Shown piece after piece: positions 24,753 to 34,900 of a stretch of DNA of 64,000 nt. Both the position numbers and the translations under genes were made by a program. The notes beneath the pieces are model-generated. The model saw nothing but the letters and a program-made list of their open reading frames with translations, searched no databases and was not told where the DNA came from. How positions within the stretch are numbered: the stretch's first letter is position 1; each line of letters opens with the position of its first letter. The stretch comes from Isoetes taiwanensis (Eukaryota > Streptophyta > Lycopodiopsida > Isoetales > Isoetaceae), in NCBI GenBank assembly GCA_021234155.1, contig JAJEKV010000004.1, forward strand, positions 10,296,109-10,360,108. The letters are read 5' to 3'.

Positions 24753-25864
24753 CATGGTGTCATGTTCAGACAAATAATATGGAGAGTGATGACCCGTTTG
24801 GGGATGCATTATTATCAGACAGTGATAAAGCCCTACTTAATAACAGTAATGGTGTCCCTGGGAATGGTAGCACAAATCAGGAATTTTGCTTAACTTTGCA
24901 TAACACGCACAGGTTTCCATGCATACCAGCAAGGTTGGTGGAGTCTGATGCCTTTATGTGTAACCAGGGCATATGGAGAACGAAAAATTATGGTGCCCTT
25001 GCTCCTATCAGCTGTGAGGCTTGGAAAATACTAGGTGGAATTACCCCAGCACAACTTGTGGTTGCCAAAAGTACTGCAGAAAAGATGGAAAAATTGGTTA
25101 AAAAAGAGCAGATTAAGCTGTGCATTGATACTAGAATTTTTGATAAGAAATGCAGTAAAGATGACCATATATATATTCGGCAAAAAGGCCACATGGCATA
25201 TCCAACAGAAGCCAGAAATGATTTCTACCTTAAAAAATTATGGAGGACCATGTGTCCCTACTTCAAATGCGTTTGTGAGCCCATCAAAGGCAGAAACAAA
25301 GAATGTGGTGATAACATGACCTGGTTAGATCATGGCATATGGTACCTTTTCAATAATCTGGAGACTTTATACCCTGATTTGTCAACTCCTGCACGATTTG
25401 TGACCTTCAGGAACTTTCTGATGACTAAGCTCAAAACAAGCATCATGGCCTACTTTTCTTACCTTGAAGTCAGGAGAGTCTTAATTGAAATGACATCTCA
25501 ACTTGCTGAGGATCCATGGGCTGATTTTAAAATCTCTAGGCCCAAGTGCAAGATGAACGAAATCTGTGAGAAAACAATCAAAAGCATTGATTTTATGAAA
25601 GCCATGGAGGCTACTGCTAGTACTAGCCACAGAAGATTGCCACGAAAGGCCAGAACAAGCATTGCCAGCAGCATGCAAAGCATGGCTAGTGTACCAAGGA
25701 TTACATCAGCTCCGCAAACCATAGTCACCACTAGTATGGACACTGGATCAGTGGAATATATTGCCAGCCCTAACGATGGACAGCAGTCTGTTACAAAAAG
25801 GAAACTTGTAGAAGCAGACAACAAAGAAGACATTACAATCACCAAGATGGGCTGCCTAAAATAA
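24737..25864 (+). CDS. ORF1 of the reverse-transcriptase block, unknown function
   Basis: A 375-codon open frame; the likelier start is the ATG at 24779 (product begins MESDDPFGDALLSDSD), because the first codons lie in the duplicated leader. The N-terminus is acidic and the middle is rich in Cys, Trp and aromatic residues. A 'CPYFKCVCEP' cluster lies near residues 173-182, and the C-terminal third is a low-complexity Ser/Thr/Arg region (about 290-340). I do not recognise a domain. It lies 582 bp upstream of, and in the same orientation as, the reverse transcriptase. That suggests a two-ORF element, as reported for some Penelope-like elements, but it could also be a host gene. The frame is undamaged, unlike most elements in this window. 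Confidence 0.6.
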   Translation: MEAWCTWCHVQTNNMESDDPFGDALLSDSDKALLNNSNGVPGNGSTNQEFCLTLHNTHRFPCIPARLVESDAFMCNQGIWRTKNYGALAPISCEAWKILGGITPAQLVVAKSTAEKMEKLVKKEQIKLCIDTRIFDKKCSKDDHIYIRQKGHMAYPTEARNDFYLKKLWRTMCPYFKCVCEPIKGRNKECGDNMTWLDHGIWYLFNNLETLYPDLSTPARFVTFRNFLMTKLKTSIMAYFSYLEVRRVLIEMTSQLAEDPWADFKISRPKCKMNEICEKTIKSIDFMKAMEATASTSHRRLPRKARTSIASSMQSMASVPRITSAPQTIVTTSMDTGSVEYIASPNDGQQSVTKRKLVEADNKEDITITKMGCLK

Positions 25865-26332
25865 GGTAACAGCTTCACACATTTATACATTTCGTTAACT
25901 TTTTTGCACTGTTTTTGTTGCATATTAAAGTGTATATAATGGGAACTATATCCTAATTTATGAACAAAAGCACATAAATTTGCCACTCGGCTTGAATGTG
26001 CTTTGTTTACCAAGGTTACTAACTACATAAGATGAGGTTTTGAGATTTACAAACCTATATGGTTTATCTCAAACACATGTCTTAAACACAAAAACTGGCC
26101 ACTCGGCTAAAAACTACCCCCACTTAACTCATATGTTGAGTGGGCACTGATGTGTGACATCGTGAGGATTAGGTTTTATACTTCTATGATCCAGGTTTGG
26201 AACTTGGATACACATGTTATACATAGGGTCAAAAATATCCTAGCAACTGGATAAAAGTAGTTGGTCATGTTTAACTTCTTTATATATATTAAAAGAAACT
26301 GTTTAGACTAACATAGGGTATATTTATAACAG
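25865..26332. other. Spacer between ORF1 and reverse transcriptase
   Basis: A 468-bp AT-rich spacer. It begins with a donor-like 'aag|gtaaca' just after the ORF1 stop and ends with an acceptor-like 'tttataacag' at 26332, from which the RT frame is open. It may be an intron in untranslated or alternatively framed RNA. A simple splice would not fuse the two frames. Confidence 0.4.
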
Positions 26333-26446
26333 AGGAGTATTAGTAAAGACTGCCTTGGAAGAAGACACCTGATTAATGAGAGGGCCAAAAACAAGAAGAA
26401 GATTGTCCATTGTACTTTCCTGTCTAAAATCCTTGACAAGCTCTGC

Positions 26447-28399
26447 ATGCCTAAAATCTTCTCAGAAACTTTCTGTTACAGACTAGGAGAAATTGGCAGT
26501 AATATCATGGATGATACCATGTTTGGTTGGAGGTACACAGAAAATCTTAGAGACATCTGCTATAAGCCTTTTCTTACCTTTGCATGTGATAGAGAACAAG
26601 TCTGCCCATGCTCAAACCCTACTCTAAAAAAATTTCTAGATCCGAAAATAGGACATATTCGGACCACTGATCTAAGCATCGTACACAACAAAACACTTAG
26701 AAACCTTTTCAAAAAAGGTTTGAACCATATCCCAGACAAATGTTTGGATCTGCATGAGTTCAAAATGGATCTGGAACATACTGTGGATGCAATTCTTGAG
26801 GCACACAGATTTACTTACCCACATATCCCAGAGATTGATATTGAAAATATGAAAAAAGAGATTTGGTTGAAGGCTTCAGAAGGAATAAAAATGGCTCAGA
26901 AAACTGACACCTCCAGATGCTTCCCCCTTAATGATGAGGCTGTCACTAGTAACCTAATATGGCTATGTAAAAACTTTTATATAGCCGGTGTCGATAAAGC
27001 CACAAACAATCCCTCTTTCATTTGCCCTTTCCATATACGTGGACTGGCTTTAGACAGACTTAGCAGCAGGGATTTTCTAAACGTCAATATATCTATGGAA
27101 GAGGTCAAAGCCATGATCCGTTTCGGCATTCACGACGTTATTGGTGACATTCCCTTAGAGTCTGACAAATTACCGTATCTTTTAGGGATCTTCAAAGCAC
27201 ATAAACACGATTACAGATGGATTACCAATGCACATGGGACAATCTTTACCGAGATCTCCCAAATAGTCACTGCTGGACTGAATAACATCATCAACCTTTG
27301 GCCTGAAGTGACCAAGTCCATGTGTGACAGAATCTGTACTCTGATACCTGGAAAGGTTAACAGTAATTGGATGGTTGAGTCCATCTATGATGTTGCATTA
27401 AATCTGCCTGGCTGTATTAACGAGGTTTTTGTGGCAGACATAACTAGATGTTATGAAAACATACCTTTGGAAGGAGATTCAGGAATTTGCCACATTATTG
27501 GTCTAGTCATAGAGGCCACTTGGAAATATATGAAAGAAAAGAATCGTAGGCATGAAATGTGGTTTAAAAGATCAAGTGATGGGAATTTTGTTGCCAAATG
27601 GTTTAAATATACACCACAGGGTAAGTGCTGGAACTATCTTGGTGCTGACAAGTTCTGCAGAATTAACACATGGTTATTAACCAACTGCTTTGTATACATG
27701 GGTAAGAGATTATGGAAGCAGGTATGTGGGATCCCCATGGGATTCTCATGCAGCCCGTGTTGGTGTAACCTCTACCTAGCTTGGTATGAAGTTACATTCA
27801 TTAAAAAACTTGCTAGCCAAGGAAGATACCAGGATATTAAACAATTCATGTACTCTTTTAGATATATGGATGACCTACTTGCTGTTAACTGCCCTGTAAT
27901 ACGACAATACCTTGGCAACCTTCTACCAGGTAATGAAGAAAACCTACAAATCTATGACTTGAGCAAAATTGGCATTAAGGAAGAAACTCAGAAAAAGACC
28001 TATCCAAATGGTGAAAGATCTTTTGGTTACAAAGCCAATTTCCTGAATATGGTGATAGAAATCTTCAACAGAGCCAGAGGTGTATACCAAACCACCAGAT
28101 ATGACAAAAGAGACCTTCTCCCCTTCCATGCTATCAAGTTTATCCATGCAGACAGCTGCAGACCTTACAACCAAGCACGGAATGTTATTATTTCACAGAT
28201 CCTGCCATACATGTATGTTAATTCAGGACCTGCTACAGCTGCAAATGATATAGTGAAACTCATGAAGTGCTTCGTCGACAATGGGTTTGAATGCTACGGC
28301 ATCAAAAGAAAGGTGATCCAATATATACAAACGAACGAGTTTCCAGGTCTGAAGTTTGAGACAACTATACTTATACAAGAGATCAACACCAGGCTATAA
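26447..28399 (+). CDS. Penelope-like reverse transcriptase without a visible endonuclease domain
   Basis: An intact 650-codon frame with a telomerase/Penelope-type reverse transcriptase core. Residues 53-93 carry a Cys-x-Cys then His then 'DLSIVHNKTLRNLFKKGLN' segment, resembling the region upstream of RT in Penelope-like elements. Core motifs are 'LPYLLGIFKAHKHDYRWITN' (242-261), motif A 'VADITRCYENIP' (Asp331), motif B 'CGIPMGFSCSP' (427-437), motif C 'RYMDDLLAV' (Asp475, Asp476) and motif D 'NFLNMVIEI' (531-539). All three catalytic aspartates are present. Only about 110 residues follow motif D, and I see no GIY-YIG motif, so it resembles the endonuclease-deficient Penelope-like elements described from rotifers, fungi and some plants. 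The frame is open upstream to an acceptor-like site at 26332, so the true N-terminus may be longer. The element or gene appears potentially functional. A domesticated single-copy RT gene is the alternative. Confidence 0.82.
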   Translation: MPKIFSETFCYRLGEIGSNIMDDTMFGWRYTENLRDICYKPFLTFACDREQVCPCSNPTLKKFLDPKIGHIRTTDLSIVHNKTLRNLFKKGLNHIPDKCLDLHEFKMDLEHTVDAILEAHRFTYPHIPEIDIENMKKEIWLKASEGIKMAQKTDTSRCFPLNDEAVTSNLIWLCKNFYIAGVDKATNNPSFICPFHIRGLALDRLSSRDFLNVNISMEEVKAMIRFGIHDVIGDIPLESDKLPYLLGIFKAHKHDYRWITNAHGTIFTEISQIVTAGLNNIINLWPEVTKSMCDRICTLIPGKVNSNWMVESIYDVALNLPGCINEVFVADITRCYENIPLEGDSGICHIIGLVIEATWKYMKEKNRRHEMWFKRSSDGNFVAKWFKYTPQGKCWNYLGADKFCRINTWLLTNCFVYMGKRLWKQVCGIPMGFSCSPCWCNLYLAWYEVTFIKKLASQGRYQDIKQFMYSFRYMDDLLAVNCPVIRQYLGNLLPGNEENLQIYDLSKIGIKEETQKKTYPNGERSFGYKANFLNMVIEIFNRARGVYQTTRYDKRDLLPFHAIKFIHADSCRPYNQARNVIISQILPYMYVNSGPATAANDIVKLMKCFVDNGFECYGIKRKVIQYIQTNEFPGLKFETTILIQEINTRL

Positions 28400-29150
28400 A
28401 ACAGGTATTATACATTTGTAGATAATATGCATAGATAATGTACATTGATTCTGGGTCTGTCAAATAGGGAAGGGGTGGCCTCTACTGTAAACGTAGGGGT
28501 CGACCCTCCCCTGGTTTACAAATTCATCCAAATTCAAATGAGGCCAATTCACTCCCTACGGCTGGAGGTAGGTTTTTTTATATACGTACTGATGAAAATA
28601 TGTGTTGTGGATTGGTATCCATGGTTAAATATTTATCCCAAGTCCCAAGGGCATATACTGCACTTTAGACCAATTAGTCGACTCATTGCAAAAGGGTTTT
28701 TTTTCTACTTAAAGTGCTATGGAGGACATAACTAGAGAAACTTTTTATTCTTTAAACCTTAGAAATGGTTTATGCAAGGTATGTTTTTAAAGGTTTTGTG
28801 TACGGGTGGGATTTCTTCGACCTGATATGTAGAGGAAGATCACTCACACGGACACCTAGAACCCTAAAAAGCTCTGGCGCTTGTCCTTCGTCTCTGGTCT
28901 ACACGTCACTGACAGACCCAGCGCCACTTCCACGGTAAGTTCACTACTGTTTGCAAGCTTTTTCTGAAAAAATATGGCAAAGACTTTTAGCAAGCCATCT
29001 TTAGCAAACACATCCGTTGTGGATGGTGACAGCCAGATAATCCTGGGGATTTCACGCATGCCAGGGCAGTGGAGGCCAATTAAGGCACTCATGTTTTTTA
29101 TTTTTCCCGGGCTTTTGCCTTTAGGGTTACAAGATTCCCTTGAAATAGAC
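28400..29150 (+). promoter_or_regulatory. Spacer with probable 5' UTR exon and intron
   Basis: No coding gene recognised in 28400-28850. A candidate 5' UTR exon ends at 28935 with a strong donor ('ccacg|gtaagt'), and a pyrimidine-rich acceptor ends at 29124 ('tttgcctttag'), 26 bp before an ATG. These suggest a separate transcription unit starting near 28840. It is inferred from splice signals only. Confidence 0.4.
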
Positions 29151-29468
29151 ATGGATTATGATACAGACGGCATGCTCTTCAGCTCAGATTCAGAATACGA
29201 AAAGGAGCTTGAACGGCAGTGCGTTCAAGAGGAATGCTTAAGTTGCTTTGAGAGTTTAACTCTGAGTGAGAGAGCTTTAGTCATTTCGGCTAATCTTGAG
29301 ATGACACAGAAGAGAGGAAAAGGAGAAGCCCATGGGGGCAATAAGCAGAACACCACCGGATCCAAGATGCCTAGGATCAATAACAACCACCCTAAGGGAA
29401 TGGATGATGGATTTGTGCCTGAAACACAGCCAGATGAGGATGTTGGATCTGATCAAGACGAATTACAG
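29151..29468 (+). CDS. Isolated acidic first coding exon, unknown gene
   Basis: An open stretch of exactly 106 codons from an ATG at 29151 (begins MDYDTDGMLFSSDSEYEKEL) to a GT donor at 29469. It contains a Cys-rich 'CVQEECLSC' segment near residues 24-32, a basic Gly/Asn/Lys stretch, and an acidic C-terminal end (DEDVGSDQDELQ). The frame continues upstream to 28974, but an acceptor just before the ATG makes the shorter form likelier. No continuation is recognised before copy 2 begins at 29677, so the gene may have been cut by the duplication junction. Its acidic Ser/Asp-rich start is vaguely like that of ORF1. I do not recognise the family. Confidence 0.45.
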
Positions 29469-29676
29469 GTAAAAAAAACCTCAACAGTTTGTGTATTCTT
29501 GTATCAATCCAAGGAAAAGCACTTTAAGGGTATTTCTTTACCCAATAAAAGTGGATTCATATGGCTTTAAAGTTCTCTATCTATTCTGCTATCTGCATAC
29601 ACAGGTTTGAGCTATCAGATTGATGCTATTTTTAAATAGTTTATCTAAAGTTTGATTCACATTTTGATAATTTTAT

Positions 29677-31917
29677 GAAGCTTTAAAATCCAATATATTA
29701 CTCTTAAGTCTATCTTAAACACTTGTCTTGGTCAAGATGATAAAGGTAGGACTGCATTGAGCAAGATTGATTTCATTCAAAGGAAATAATGCACGGATAT
29801 ATATCAATGCATGGTTATTGACTATTAGACCTCTTGCATGCATATTATGAAATTGCACGTGTAATAAGTTATATTTTCTGACTTATCAAACTGGATCCCA
29901 CCTTTGATTCACATTTGAAAGTGCTAAGGTGTCGTTTCACTAGCACCAAGGTATATCATCACCAAGGTATATCAGGCAACTATTTATAGTATCTACTATG
30001 CCATGACATCTCAGCAAAGATAATGAAGAAAGAGTGCAAGGCATGCTTGATATTGTGCTCAAGGTTAGCAACAATAGTTTGGAATGCCCAATGCGCATTT
30101 TATACATAATAAGTTTTCCCTCATGATGCGTATTTTCATTGATTTAAATGATTATGCAAAAAAATGTGTGTACATACCAAGCATTTGCGTCAGTAGGCTA
30201 TAAGCAGCCTGGCAATTCTACTGCAAGAATGCCTAGGTGAGACATTTCTTTCTCATTCAAGAAGTGTACATGCTAGGGAGTTCACAATTGAGGTAGAATC
30301 TGTAATAAAGTTATGGAAGAAAATAACAAACCCCTCGAAGGGCTTTATGCCCCGCAATATGACGATAGACATATCATTAGATGATTATATGGTCTTGGTA
30401 ACAAATTGTGTGGGGGAAGCAATTTGTTCTGAGGTATTTGTATCACGTTTAGGTTTGTGAAAACATGGACAACATTGCCTTGACATGGACAATACGTTAG
30501 CTGAGTCTGTTCATAAGATATCGCGAGTTGGAGCTCCTTCCATAAGATATCACGGCTTGGAGTGTATACAGATTGTCTTCCTGTGATACATGTATTGTAC
30601 TAGAGTTGTTTGCGATAAATAAATGACTCAAGTCCTTTAATAAAAAGAAATATGGAAACAACAAAGCATTAGTGCTCGAATTGAGAAAGATTTGCTTTGA
30701 AGCATAGAATAATTGTCCTTATGAGCATCGTATAAGTGGTCCAGAAGCTCCTCCCTTTTCCAGTTTATTCTTTCAAAACTCACGAGCATTAACGCATCAT
30801 GCGGCTGTTTTGTTCAAGATATTCTTCATCCGCAATTTTTATTAGTACAGATCAATGCCTTTGTGGGGATCATAGACTGTAAATGGAAACATAAAGAACG
30901 GCCCATTTATGACAATTCACAATGGGATCGAGTGAGTACATGAAAGCTATTGAGACAAGGCAAGAGAGGAAATATGGTATGCTAATGCCACAGGCATGTT
31001 GCCAAGTGTGAGGTATACATTCGAAGGTTACCTTGGAGAAGAAACTCTCGTATTTAAATTTGGGCATGTGGCCAGAATAGGGTGTTGAGCAAAAATAGTA
31101 CGTAAGAAGCAACTAGACCGTAGGTGTGGTAAATAAAGTTACCCGGTATCAACATGCAACATACCTCCTCAAAACCGCAAACATGCATTTCACTACCATT
31201 TTTTCCATTTCGTCCCTTTAGCTTACTGCTCGTTCTTACGTCCCCAGCAGCACCCTTTGCATCGACGCTTGCCGCCGGACCGGTTCCATCTCCTGCCTAC
31301 ACAAAGGTTCGTTTTCTGTTGCCTTTATTTTCTTCGTATTTGATCCGGCGCCTTTGCCCTTTTCAGCTTTTCGCTGCAATTTCTGTTCCCAGGCTTTCCT
31401 CCCAAATTTGGCCCTCTAGAAAATTAGTTAACACCTTCTTGGTATTTCTTTGACTGTCATCTTTATCTTTATCGTGCAAAGTTGTGGCTTTTAAGTGTTA
31501 ATTTTTCTCTTAGTCTTGCGCTCCTCTGCTATCTGCATTTAGCATCTCCAATGAGCGCCTTAATGCGTAATTGCTGTATATAGCCCGATACGTTGGTTTA
31601 TTGTGACGGAAGTTATGTGACTTTTAATGCAGGCCAAGAATCTTTGGTTGATCTGTTTTTAGGATCCGTCTTCTTTATCATGCATGCTTGAGCCAAGCTA
31701 TGGATCAGAGGCGTGCTATGAGGAGAAAATGGGCCTGGAGTATCATCCCAATTGCAAGGGGATTAGGGTGAGCTGGGTGCTAAATTAGGTGCAGTTGCCT
31801 TTTAGAGATGCCTTTAAGACCGTGATGAGCTAGCCTACATTACGCAAGTTATTACTACTACTACTACTACTACTACAAATTAGTCAAACCATTACTGTCA
31901 CTAAAGTTAGCAGCATC
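29677..31917 (+). promoter_or_regulatory. Upstream region and probable 5' UTR of SIN3 copy 2
   Basis: Equivalent to 2988-5229 with minor differences. No protein gene recognised. It presumably contains the promoter and untranslated exons of SIN3. Confidence 0.35.
31853..31876. repeat. TAC microsatellite, 8 units
   Basis: Eight TAC units, one fewer than the matching tract in copy 1. Confidence 0.95.
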
Positions 31918-34900
31918 ATGAAGCGTCACAGAGAAGATGGCTCAACGGGACCACTCCTCAAGCGACCTTTAACAGCTCCTGGAGAACAGTAAGTAACAGC
32001 CAGCCCGCACGTTTCTTTGAGTTGGGGTTTTCTGAATCGCTAGCATCTGCAGGTCTGAACCTGGCCGTCTTACAACGGAAGACGCCTTATCATATTTAAG
32101 GGCCGTAAAAGAAAAGTTCAAGGATGATAATGACAAATACAATGAGTTTTTGGAAATCATGAAAGCATTTAAGGCCCAAAGGTATGCTTCAAAATTTAAG
32201 GACGACTGGTTTTTAATATTTCTCACATGCCTGAGTTGGTTTGGCAGGATTGATACAGCAGGAGTCATTGCTAGTGTGAAAGAGCTATTCAAAGGACATA
32301 ATAAGTTGATTATAGGATTCAATGCATTTCTTCCCAAAGGTTTTGAAATCACCCTTCCTGAAGATGACCCCCCTCCAAAGAAGGCCCCTGTTGAGTTTGA
32401 TCAGGCCATAAACTTTGTGAACAAAATAAAGGTAGGAACTAATATTACATTCTAAACATTTGTCCTTATATGCAATGGATACTGAGTCTGTTCTTGCTTT
32501 GTTTAACAGACTCGTTTCCAACATGATGAACAAGTGTACAAAGCATTTCTGGAAATCCTTAACAAGTACCGTAAAGGGAACAAATCCATTAGTGACGTAT
32601 ATCAGGAGGTCTGTCAGTCTACTAGTATGATTGGCTATAATTCAATGAGGAAAGGACTTATTCTTTTTGTTTTTGCTTGTTTGCAGGTTGCGACCCTTTT
32701 CTGTGACCATCCAGATCTTCTGGATGAATTTACATGTTTTCTTCCAGACACATCTGGACCAGTGCATGCTGCTGGCCCTGCTCCTCCATCAAAAGCAATT
32801 GGGAGGAAAGATGACAAATTCAACAATCAAGCTCGGCCTGTCCCAAGTGATAAGATGAAAGTATGGGTTTTAGTTATTTTTGTGAGGGCCATGTTCATGC
32901 TTAAATTGAATATGCATTTGCGCAGAAGGAAAAGAATATATCAACAGCTGACCGTTTGGATATTGACCGACCCGTTGTGAAAATGGAAAAAGAGCAACGA
33001 AGGAAAGTGGAGAAAGAACGGGAGAAGAAAGCTGATCGTGACCTCAAGGAGAGAGAGCAAGACGAGAAAGCTATCGATCCAGAGCTGGACCTGGATGGAC
33101 TGCGCCTCCCTCATAAGCGAAAATCTGCTCGTCGAGCAGATGAATTGATTAGAAAACAATCGCAAGCTACAGACGGTGGAGAAACATTTGTAGGTCCACC
33201 TCTTGCAATTCCTGAATTCGATGACCGTGAAGATAGTAAAGGTTTGCTTCTTTAGCTTATTATTAGGAAAGGAGATACCTCATGTTCTAGGGCATTTGTG
33301 ATCTTTCATGTTGCATGATTCTAGGAGCAAATGTACCCAAAGAGTTTGCATTTTTTAAGGAGGTCAAGGAAAGAGTGCGGAGTCGAGATACATATCAACA
33401 ACTCTTGAAGTGTCTAAACCTATATAATGAACAGATCATAAGTTCAACTGTGTTGCAATCCCTGGTAATTAATGTCTTCTGTTCAATTATTATTAATCGT
33501 GGCTCCTTTTAACACTTTGAGGATTTGTTCAGGTTTCAGGTCTCTTGAGAAATTACCCAGACATTCTGGAAGGTTTAAACGAGATACTTGCACGCTGTGA
33601 AAATAATGGTGAAGTTTTTTAAATCTACGTGCATTTCAGTTCAGAATTAAGTTATCTTTTATTGTTGTTTTCTACCAGAAACAGAGCAGGGAGAACCAGC
33701 ACCTTTAAAAATCAAAGTGGAGAAAGAGAAAGAGAGAGAGAAAGACCGGGATAAGGAAAAGGATCGAGATGCAGAAAAACATAAGGAAAGAGAGAAGGAG
33801 AGGGAGAAAGAGAAGGAGAAGGAACGTGATAGGGAGAGAGAGAGGGAAAAAGAGAAAGGAGAAAGAGAACGTCCAGTGCATTCGAAGGATGCTGCAGCTC
33901 AAAAGATGCTTGCAAATAAAGACAAGTTCATAAACAAGCCCATATCAGAGCTTGATTTATCTAATAGCGAGCGTTGCACACCAAGTTATAGGATGCTGCC
34001 CAAAAATGTACGTTTTTAATTCTGTTTTATGTACTTAACAACAATTCATGTCATAAAAGGGCGTTCACTGATGTAATTTGCAAATTGCAGTACCCAAAAA
34101 TGATATCAAGTCATCGGACAGAATTGGGACAATCGGTTCTCAATGATAACTGGGTATCTGTCACATCTGGAAGTGAAGATTACTCTTTCAAGCACATGAG
34201 AAAGAATCAATATGAGGAAAGTCTTTTCCGTTGTGAAGATGATCGGTATGAATGCTTTTGCAATAGGTTTTCTTCTTCAGAATTAGTACTAACGTTATGA
34301 AATCACAGGTTTGAGTTAGATATGCTCCTTGAGTCAACAGCAGTTACTGCGAAGCATGTAGAAAAGTTAATGGATAAGCTGCAAGATCCTACAAAGCAGG
34401 AAATGCAAATCCGCATTGATGACCATCTGTCTGGTAAGCTAACTAATTATTTTTCTCAGAGAAGTAATGGCTAATTTTTGTGGGTTGTTCACTTCTTTGC
34501 AGCCATTAATTTGCGATGTATTGAACGGATATATGGTGACCATGGTCTTGACATCATTGAGTTAATGCGGAAGAATCCTGCTGCTGCTTTGCCTGTGATA
34601 CATAACAGACTTAAGCAAAAGCAGGATGAATGGTCGAAATGCCGTGATGACATGAATAAAGTTTGGGCTGGAGTTTATGCTAAGAACTACCATAAATCCT
34701 TGGACCATCGGAGTTTCTATTTCAAACAACAGGACAAGAAAAGTCTTAGCACAAAAGGTACCAATATTCCAACCGTCGACGTGACGTACACTTTGGTCTC
34801 CTCACCAATCTCAGCATTAGTTGAAGTCATTATTAACGAGTTATTATTTGGGATGTGCAGGACTTTTGGCAGAAATTAAAGAACTAAATGAAAAGCGAAA

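Noticed and set aside
25862-26332. ORF1 and RT as two exons of one fused protein
   Set aside because: The donor after the ORF1 stop and the acceptor at 26332 would not join the two frames, and a stop codon precedes the donor. Separate ORFs fit better.
28160-28399. GIY-YIG endonuclease at the RT C-terminus
   Set aside because: The tail after RT motif D contains no GIY or YIG segments and no matching Arg/Glu pattern.
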